Shown here piece by piece: positions 27,681-34,400 of a stretch of DNA of 64,000 nucleotides (position 1 is its first letter; each line of letters begins with the position of its first letter). The stretch is taken from assembly GCF_017876315.1 (NCBI RefSeq), contig NZ_JAGINU010000001.1, positions 1,240,001 through 1,304,000 on the forward strand. The letters run 5' to 3'. The stretch comes from Pseudonocardia parietis. GTDB taxonomy: Bacteria > Actinomycetota > Actinomycetes > Mycobacteriales > Pseudonocardiaceae. The notes beneath the pieces were generated by a model. It made no database searches. It was not told the DNA's origin and saw nothing but the letters and a program-made list of their open reading frames with translations. The translations under genes and the position numbers were made by a program.

Positions 27681-28234
27681 CGGTGCGCTCCCGCGACAAC
27701 ACGGGCCCCGTCGGCACGGGCCCCGTCGGCACGGGCCCCGTCGGCACCGGCGCCATCGGGGCGGGAGGCCCCGACGAGGGCGTCGAACCTGTCCGGGCTC
27801 ACCCGGCCGTGGAGCCTGCCGTCGACGCAGACCGCCGGACCGAGCGCGCAGTTGCCGAAGCAGAAGATCTGCTCCAGCTCGACCGTGCCGTCCGCGCTGT
27901 GGGTGTCGACACCCACGCCGAGTGTCATCGTGGCGTGGTCGACCAGCGCCTCGGCGCCCACCGCCTGGCAGGCCTCACCGCGGCAGATCTGCACGACGCG
28001 GTCCGCGGCGGGTTCTCGCCGGAAGTCCTTGTAGAACGTGGCCACACCGTGCACGTCGGCCTCGGAGAGGTTGAGGACCTCGGCGATCACCGTGGTGTCC
28101 TCGTGCGTGAGGTACCCGACCTCGTCGACGACGCGATGCAGGATCGGCATCAACGCCCCCCGTTCGCGCTTCAGGCTCGCGGCGATCTCCCGCACGACGG
28201 TGGAGCGTTCGGCTTCATGGGTCGATCCAGGCAT
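27677..28234 (-). CDS. fdsG: formate dehydrogenase gamma subunit, NuoE-like [2Fe-2S] protein
   Basis: A 185-residue thioredoxin-like ferredoxin. Cluster Cys are in QICRGEACQAVG and FCFGNCALGP, with the HGVATFYKDF segment of NuoE proteins. The ATG at 28234 is chosen over upstream codons because a promoter lies directly before it. The C-terminus carries a tail of repeated Asp-Gly-Ala-Arg-Ala units encoded by a 15-bp tandem repeat, not part of the family core. Confidence 0.92.
   Translation of the reverse strand: MPGSTHEAERSTVVREIAASLKRERGALMPILHRVVDEVGYLTHEDTTVIAEVLNLSEADVHGVATFYKDFRREPAADRVVQICRGEACQAVGAEALVDHATMTLGVGVDTHSADGTVELEQIFCFGNCALGPAVCVDGRLHGRVSPDRFDALVGASRPDGAGADGARADGARADGARVVAGAHR
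27701..27745. repeat. 15-bp tandem repeat in the fdsG tail
   Basis: Three exact copies of ACGGGCCCCGTCGGC encode a five-residue repeat (DGARA) at the C-terminus of FdsG, followed by a degenerate partial unit. Copy number could vary between strains. Confidence 0.85.
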
Positions 28235-28240
28235 GGATAC

Positions 28241-28269
28241 AGTATGCTGTCTACGGACAGATGCGGCAA
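28241..28269 (-). promoter_or_regulatory. fds promoter with palindrome filling the spacer
   Basis: Minus strand: -35 TTGCCG (28264-28269), 17-bp spacer, -10 CATACT (28241-28246), then six bases to the fdsG ATG, so a leaderless message. The spacer holds a perfect CTGTC-CGTA-GACAG inverted repeat (28247-28260), a likely operator. No regulator gene is adjacent. Confidence 0.55.
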
Positions 28270-28319
28270 TCATCACGATCGGAATTGGTGCCGGTGGGGG
28301 AACCGCGGAAGAGTCCGGG

Positions 28320-28424
28320 GCCGGATGCCCGGTGACGCCGCGGGCGCCACCGGATCGGAGGGTCCCTGCGGGAGAGCTGAGCGGCGGGCTCAGCCCGGCC
28401 CGGTCGCCTCGAACCGGGTACCGG
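28320..28424. repeat. direct repeat flanking the fds operon, right copy
   Basis: 105 bp aligned to 22855-22967. The FMN-reductase-derived part has eight substitutions and a 10-bp deletion that shifts its frame, so it is a dead remnant; the 39 bp at 28386-28424, the end of the acetyltransferase gene, are identical to the left copy. Confidence 0.85.
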
Positions 28425-29517
28425 CCGCCGTGAAGCCGGCTCGCAGGTACCAGTCCCGCGGCCAGTCGGCGACGTCAGCGCCCAGCGCCACGAGATCGCA
28501 CCCGTGCTCCGCCGCGAGCTCCCGGGCGCGGGCCAGCAGCGCCCGGCCGTGCCCCCGGCCGCGGTGTGCGGGCGCGGTCTCCATGCCGTCGATCCAGGCG
28601 GTCGCGCCGTCCCGCTTGAGTGTCGCCGTGCCGACCACGGCGGCGCCGTCGAGTACGGCGAGATGATGGATCGCGACCACCCGGGCGTCGCCTGCCTCCC
28701 GGTCCACCAGCTGGGCGATCTCCTCGGGTGTGGCACCGGGCAGGGTCGCCGCCCAGCTCGCCGCCCGGACCGGCCGGACGACGTCGAGCTCCACCTCGGA
28801 CACCCGGTCCGCGATGCCGCCGGCGACCGGGCCCGCCGGTGCGGTCAGGTCGTCGAACTGCTGGATCCGCCAGCCGGCGGTGGCCAGCGCGACCGCGAGC
28901 TCGTCGGCGCCGAGACCGGACAGCTGGGCCACCGGGTGCAGGCCGTGCGCGGTGAGTGCGCGGTCCGCCTCGGCGGCCACGGTGTCGGCTCCGGTCAGGT
29001 GTGGCCGGTCGATCAGCAGCAGGTTGTGCATCCGCGACGCCGGGTACGCGCTCGTCCGGACGGCGACGCCGCCGGTCACCGGCTCCTCCGCGTCGGCCGC
29101 GCGGCGCACCAGCGACGGTTCCCAGTGCGCCGCGCGGAACGACGCATCCGGCACCGGGACCTCGGGTGCGGTGAACCCGTCGGGGCCCGGGCGGTAGGGC
29201 AGCACGGCGAGTACCGCCGCCGCCGGTACCGCGCCGTAGGCGTGCGGGAACCGCATGGACTCCGGGTCGCCCGGGACGCCCGGCTCCCAGCGCACCTCGA
29301 CGCCGGCCTTCGCGACGGCGTCCGGATCCACGACCAGCAGGACGAGGTCGGTCCGGCCGGCGAACAACCGTTGCGCGGGGAGCGCGACCTGTTCCGGCGT
29401 GGACAGGTGCACGAACCCGACCTCGTCCAGCGAGGGGGGCGCGACAGCTCCGACCTGCAGGAACGACCGCCACTCGACGGGTGTGCACAGGTGGAGCAGG
29501 ATGTTCTCGACGCTCAT
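28390..29517 (-). CDS. DUF952 domain fused to a GNAT acetyltransferase
   Basis: A 375-residue protein. Residues 1-110 form a DUF952 domain (ILLHLCTPVEW, VGFVHLSTPEQV, FPHAYGAVP). Residues about 125-375 form a GNAT acetyltransferase with the acetyl-CoA loop APAHRGRGHGRALLARA and a final WYLRAGFTAAGTRFE strand. The acceptor is unknown. The ATG at 29517 begins the DUF952 domain. It is divergent from mftA. Its 3' end is partly duplicated at 22929-22967. Confidence 0.83.
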   Translation of the reverse strand: MSVENILLHLCTPVEWRSFLQVGAVAPPSLDEVGFVHLSTPEQVALPAQRLFAGRTDLVLLVVDPDAVAKAGVEVRWEPGVPGDPESMRFPHAYGAVPAAAVLAVLPYRPGPDGFTAPEVPVPDASFRAAHWEPSLVRRAADAEEPVTGGVAVRTSAYPASRMHNLLLIDRPHLTGADTVAAEADRALTAHGLHPVAQLSGLGADELAVALATAGWRIQQFDDLTAPAGPVAGGIADRVSEVELDVVRPVRAASWAATLPGATPEEIAQLVDREAGDARVVAIHHLAVLDGAAVVGTATLKRDGATAWIDGMETAPAHRGRGHGRALLARARELAAEHGCDLVALGADVADWPRDWYLRAGFTAAGTRFEATGPG

Positions 29518-29528
29518 GGGGCCAGCAT

Positions 29529-29556
29529 GCACGCCCATCCGAACGGACGGGCGTGC
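29529..29556. promoter_or_regulatory. 28-bp hairpin between the acetyltransferase and mftA
   Basis: GCACGCCC and GGGCGTGC arms enclose an inner TCCG-AA-CGGA stem, giving a nearly unbroken palindrome. It lies upstream of both divergent genes. It could be an operator or an RNA hairpin in the acetyltransferase leader. Confidence 0.5.
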
Positions 29557-29566
29557 GCCGAGGCTC

Positions 29567-29595
29567 TTGATTCCGGCACCGGGTGCCAATAGCGT
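29567..29595 (+). promoter_or_regulatory. mftA promoter with operator in the spacer
   Basis: -35 TTGATT (29567-29572), 17-bp spacer, -10 TAGCGT (29590-29595). The spacer contains the perfect palindrome GGCACC-G-GGTGCC (29575-29587). This is the position for a repressor such as MftR, whose gene is not next to the cluster here. About 75 bases of leader follow. Confidence 0.6.
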
Positions 29596-29673
29596 CGAAT
29601 CCGCTGCCACCGCCGGCCGGCGGGGCGGCTCGCCGACTCTCCCGCCGAGAGTCGACCGTTGCGGAGGTAGCCC

Positions 29674-29760
29674 ATGGACGAGAACCAGAACTCCGAGGCC
29701 CTGGTCGAGGAGACCCTGGTCGAAGAGGTCTCCATCGACGGCATGTGCGGTGTCTACTAA
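29674..29760 (+). CDS. mftA: mycofactocin precursor peptide
   Basis: A 28-residue peptide, starting MDENQNSEALVEE and ending IDGMCGVY. The C-terminal Val-Tyr is what MftC decarboxylates and cross-links, and the acidic leader is what MftB binds. The ending is the invariant signature of mycofactocin precursors. The ATG has GGAGGTAG upstream. The stop overlaps the mftB start. The gene is too short for ordinary ORF calling. Confidence 0.96.
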   Translation: MDENQNSEALVEETLVEEVSIDGMCGVY

Positions 29761-30073
29761 GCCGCTCGACACCGCGGTGCCCACCGCGAGCCCGGACGGA
29801 GCCGCGGGGTCGTTCGATCCCGCGGCCCCGTACCGCGTCAGCGAGAGCGTCTCGCTGCGTCCGGAGCCGTTCGGCGCCCTGGTGTACGACTTCACGACCC
29901 GCAAGCTGTCGTTTCTCAAGACCCCCGAGCTGGTCGAGGTCGTCAAGGGCCTCGAGCACCATCCGGACGCCCGGTGCGCGGTCGAGGCCGCCGGCGTCCC
30001 CGCGGCGCAGCACGAGGCCTATCTGAGGGCTCTCGCCGGGCTGTTGCGCTCCGGCACGATCGTCGCCCGATAA
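29750..30073 (+). CDS. mftB: mycofactocin peptide-binding chaperone
   Basis: A 107-residue PqqD-like RiPP recognition element. It presents MftA to MftC. Seen: YRVSESVSLRPEPFGALVYD, with FLKTPELVEVV, the recognition helix region. GTG 29750 lies inside mftA (overlap of 11 bases), so the two are coupled. The first 25 residues are a variable Ala/Pro-rich extension. Confidence 0.92.
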   Translation: MSTKPLDTAVPTASPDGAAGSFDPAAPYRVSESVSLRPEPFGALVYDFTTRKLSFLKTPELVEVVKGLEHHPDARCAVEAAGVPAAQHEAYLRALAGLLRSGTIVAR

Positions 30074-30101
30074 GACCCCTGCCGACCACCACCACAGTGA
30101 G

Positions 30102-31358
30102 GTGCCCGTGAAGCTGGTCGACCACTTCCAGTACGGCCTCAACTCGCCCATCTGTCTGACCTGGGAGCTCACCTACGCGTGCAACCTCGCGTGCGTGCAC
30201 TGCCTCTCGTCGTCGGGCCGGCGCGACCCGCGCGAGCTGACCACCGCCGAGGCCAAGGCGGTGATCGACGAGCTGCAGCGGATGCAGGTCTTCTACATCA
30301 ACATCGGCGGCGGTGAGCCGACCGTGCGCCCGGACTTCTGGGAGCTGCTGGACTACGCCATCGCGCACGACGTCGGCGTCAAGTTCTCCACCAACGGCGT
30401 CAAGCTCGACAAGGCCCGCGCCGCCCAGCTCGCCGCGACCGACTACGTCGACATCCAGATCTCGATGGACGGCGCGACCGCCGAGGTCAACGACTACGTC
30501 CGCGGACCCGGCTCGTTCGACATGGCGATCACCGCGCTGGAGAACCTGGCCGAGGCCGGTTTCGGTCAGCCGAAGATCTCGGTCGTGATGACCAGGGAGA
30601 ACGTCGACCAGCTCGACGAGTTCAAGGCGATCGCCGACAAGTACGGCGCCCAGCTGCGGATCACCCGGCTGCGCCCGTCCGGCCGCGGAGCCGACGTCTG
30701 GGACGATCTGCACCCGACCCAGGCCCAGCAGAAGCAGCTCTACGACTGGCTGGTCGCGCACGGCGACCAGGTGCTGACCGGCGACTCGTTCTTCCACCTC
30801 TCCGCCTACGGCGACGCCCTGCCCGGGCTGAACCTGTGCGGCGCGGGCCGGGTCGTCTGCCTGATCGACCCGGTCGGTGACGTCTACGCCTGCCCGTTCG
30901 CGATCCACGAGAACTTCCTGGCAGGCAACGTCCGCGACGAGGGCGGCTTCAAGGAGGTCTGGGAGCACTCGGAGCTGTTCACCGAGCTGCGCCAGCCGCA
31001 GACCGGTGGCGCCTGCGCGTCCTGCGACTTCTACGACTCCTGCCAGGGCGGGTGCATGGCGGCGAAGTTCTTCACCGGCCTGCCGCTCGACGGCCCGGAC
31101 CCGGAGTGCGTGCGGGGCTTCGGCGAGCAGATGCTGGCCGACCGCGACGCCGAGACCGTGATCCCGAAGTCGGACGTGGACCACTCGCGGTCGGCGCCGC
31201 GGAACTCCCGCGCGCCGAAGCAGCCGACGATGCTGTCGCTGTCCCCGCCGCCGCGCCGGCCGGACCGGGCCTGCGACGAGAACCCCCTGGCCGGGTTCGC
31301 CCCGTCGGCCTCGGCACCGTCTGCGGATCAGACTCCGGCGCCGGTCGCGGGGGGCTGA
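30102..31358 (+). CDS. mftC: mycofactocin radical SAM maturase
   Basis: A 418-residue radical SAM enzyme with a SPASM domain. Cluster Cys C27, C31, C34 (CNLACVHC); SAM-binding GGGEPT; SPASM Cys in CLIDPVGDVYACPF and CASCDFYDSCQGGC. It oxidatively decarboxylates the C-terminal Tyr of MftA and forms the Val-Tyr cross-link. The last 55 residues (rich in Ser and Pro) go beyond the usual family end. GTG 30102, with GAGGTGCCC nearby, is 28 bp after mftB. Confidence 0.95.
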   Translation: MPVKLVDHFQYGLNSPICLTWELTYACNLACVHCLSSSGRRDPRELTTAEAKAVIDELQRMQVFYINIGGGEPTVRPDFWELLDYAIAHDVGVKFSTNGVKLDKARAAQLAATDYVDIQISMDGATAEVNDYVRGPGSFDMAITALENLAEAGFGQPKISVVMTRENVDQLDEFKAIADKYGAQLRITRLRPSGRGADVWDDLHPTQAQQKQLYDWLVAHGDQVLTGDSFFHLSAYGDALPGLNLCGAGRVVCLIDPVGDVYACPFAIHENFLAGNVRDEGGFKEVWEHSELFTELRQPQTGGACASCDFYDSCQGGCMAAKFFTGLPLDGPDPECVRGFGEQMLADRDAETVIPKSDVDHSRSAPRNSRAPKQPTMLSLSPPPRRPDRACDENPLAGFAPSASAPSADQTPAPVAGG

Positions 31359-31413
31359 CACGGACCTGCTGACGGGGCCCGTCGACCTGCGCGGTCGGCG
31401 GGCCCCGTCGCGT

Positions 31414-34400
31414 GTGCTGTTCGGGCCGCACGAGACCAACCTCGGGAACGCGGCGCGGGAGATCACCGACGACCACGTGGCCTACTACGCGGCACGCGCC
31501 GCCGGTGGGGCCGGGCTGATCGTGGTTGAGCCCGCCTCGGTGCACGAATCCGACCACCCGTACGCCTACGCCCCCGCCGCCTTCGGGCGCCGGACCGCCG
31601 GCCGGCCGTTCGGCCGGGACGGTTCCCCTGCCACGCCCGGATTTCTCGCCGAGATGCAGCTCAGCGGGAATTGTGGATCTCTGGAGCCCGCTGGGCCGCA
31701 TCTCGACGCGGATGTGCCGGCCGCGGCGGGGTGGGCGGAGGTCGTCGCGGCGTGCCGGCCGTACGGGACGCTCGTGCTCGCCGGGCTCGCGCACTCCGGC
31801 GGGCAGGGGACGGCCGCGCACTCCGGGCACCCGCTGTGGGCCCCGTCCGCGGTGCCGGACGTCGTGTCCCGGGAGACGCCGGTGGCTCTCGCCCCCGCGG
31901 GGATCGACGCGGTCGTCCGCGGATACGCCGAGGCGGCCCGGGCGGCTGTGGATGCCGGTGTGGACGGTGTGGAGATCTCCGCCGGGCAGTACTCGCTGCT
32001 ACGGCAGTTCTGCTCGGGGCTGACCAACCACCGCAGTGATCGGTACGGGCGAGACCGGTCGCTGCTCCTGCGCGAGGTCCTCGCCGCCGTCCGCGACGCG
32101 CTGGGCCCGGCGCCGCTGTTGTCGCTGCGGTTGTGCATCGACGAGCTGGCACCCTGGGCCGGGATCACGCTTCCCGACGGCATCGCGCTCGCCCGGGCCG
32201 TCGCCGACGAGGTCGACCTGCTGGTGCCGGTCGTCGGCAGCGGCCTGACGGTGGAAGCGACCCGGCCGGACCTGCACACCCGGGAGGCATTCCTGCGGGA
32301 GCGGTGCGCCGAGGTGCGCAGAGCAATGGACGGTGCGGCACCCGTCGTGCTGGCGGGGAGTGTCGCCTCGGTCACGGTCGCAGGCGATGCTCTGACCAGT
32401 GGTGACGCTGATATCGTCGAGATGACGAGAGCGCAGATCGCCGATCCCTCCCTGGTCGCGCTGGCTCGCGCGGGGACGCCGGAGCGGATCCGGCCGTGCC
32501 TGCTGACCAACGCGCTCGCCGCGGCGCGGGACCCGCGCAATCCCGTCGTCGGGGACGAGCTGGAGCCGCGGTCGGGGCACGAGCGGACCGAGCCGGACCC
32601 GCGGCGTGGTCCCGGGCCACCGCACCCCGGCGGGGACGGTGCACCGGGTGCAGCCGGTGCGGGGGTGCCCGGCGGGGTGCGAAGTGCCGGGGCCGCAGCA
32701 GCGGGTGCCCGGCCGCCCCGAGGACCACACCCGACCGGGCGACAGCCTCCGGACGGCCCCGTTCCCGGCTCGATCGTCGATCACCCGCGGCCGGTGCTCG
32801 TCGTCGGCGGCGGGCCGGCCGGTCTCGAAGCCGCGTGGACGCTCGCCGTGCGCGGGCACCCGGTGACGCTGCACGAACGGTCGGACCGGCTCGGCGGGCT
32901 CCTGCACGCCGCCGCGGTGCTGCCCGGCCGCGACCGGGTCGCGCTCCCGATCGTCTGGTGGGAGCGGGAGCTCCGGCGGCTCGGGGTGCGGGTCGAGCTG
33001 CGTTCGGAGATCGACACGACCGCGGTCGACGAGGCAGAGGACCGCGGTGTGGCGGTCGTGCTCGCGACCGGATCGCGTTCCGCGGAACGCGGATATCCCT
33101 CGGAGGCCCCTGTCCTGACGGCCGCGGAACTGGCCGGCGCCGTCGCGGAATCGACCGTCGCCCTCGCGGAACAGGTAGGCGCCGTCGCGGAACAGGTAGG
33201 CGTTGTCGCGGAACCGGCACGAGCTGTCGCGGAATCGCCCCGCGCCGTCGCGGAATCGCCCGTCGCCGCGGCGGAACCGGCCGGCGCAGTCGGTGCGGGT
33301 GGCCCCTTCGGGATCCGCGTGGTGCTCGCCCGCGCCGGGATCCCGGCCGGTGCCGCTGTGCTGGTCCGGGATCCGCTCGGGGACTGGACCGGCCCGGGGA
33401 CGGCGGAGCTGCTGGCATCGGCGGGCTACGTCGTCACCCTGTCGACCCCGGACGCCGTCGCCGGCCACCAGCTCGGACGCTGCGGCGACCTGGCACCGGC
33501 GAACGCCCGGCTCGAGCGCGCCGGCGTGACCCGGGCACTGTTCACCGAGCTGCGCCGCGTCGCCGGCGGGGTCGCCGAGCTGGTCGATGTGCACACCGGC
33601 GGCGTGACGGAGGTGGCGTGCGCGGCCGTCGTCGACTGCGCGGCACGGTTGCCGGACCGGACGCTGCCGGACGGTCCCGGCCGATGGAGCGCGGGCGACC
33701 GGGTCGCACCACGGACCCTCGCCGAGGCCGTCCGGGAGGGGCGCCGTGCCGCGCTCGGAATCGCCGGGGCCGGCACTCCGCCGGGTCCCGCCCGGAGGGC
33801 ACTCCCGCCCGACCGAGACGCACGTTCCCGCCCCGATCCGGGCGATTTCGTGCCGATCGGAGGAGCGTGGCACGGTCGGGATGCCTGCTCGCGCCCTGCC
33901 GCGGGCGATCGCGTGCCTATGGAGGGGACGCTGTCCGATCGAGGCGCACCTTGTCGTCCTTCTGTGGGCGGGAACGTGCGGCTCGGCGATCCGCTGCGGC
34001 TCGGGCGCCGGGAGCTCCGGAACCGGATCGTGTTCACCGCGCACCTCACCGGGTTCGCCGAGGGTGGGATGCCGACCGCGCGGCATGCCGCCTACTACGC
34101 GGCGCGGGCGGCGGGCGGCGCCGGGCTGGTGATCACCGAGGAACACGCCGTCCACCCGCACGACCGGCCGTACGAACGGCTGATCCGGGGCCACGACCAG
34201 GCCGTCCTGCCGGGTTACCGCCTGCTCACCGACGCGGTGCGGGGCCACGGCGCCGTCGTCCTCGCCCAGCTCAACCACAACGGTGCGCAGGGCTCCGGAA
34301 TGTACTCGCGGGAGGCCGTCGTCGGGCCGTCGGCGCTGCCCGACCCGATGTTCCGCGAGGTCCCCGCCGAGCTGGACGCCGCAGGCATCGCGGAGATCGT

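Noticed and set aside
27701..27745. Short tandem repeat considered as a CRISPR-like array
   Set aside because: Units are contiguous, without spacers, and in frame within fdsG.
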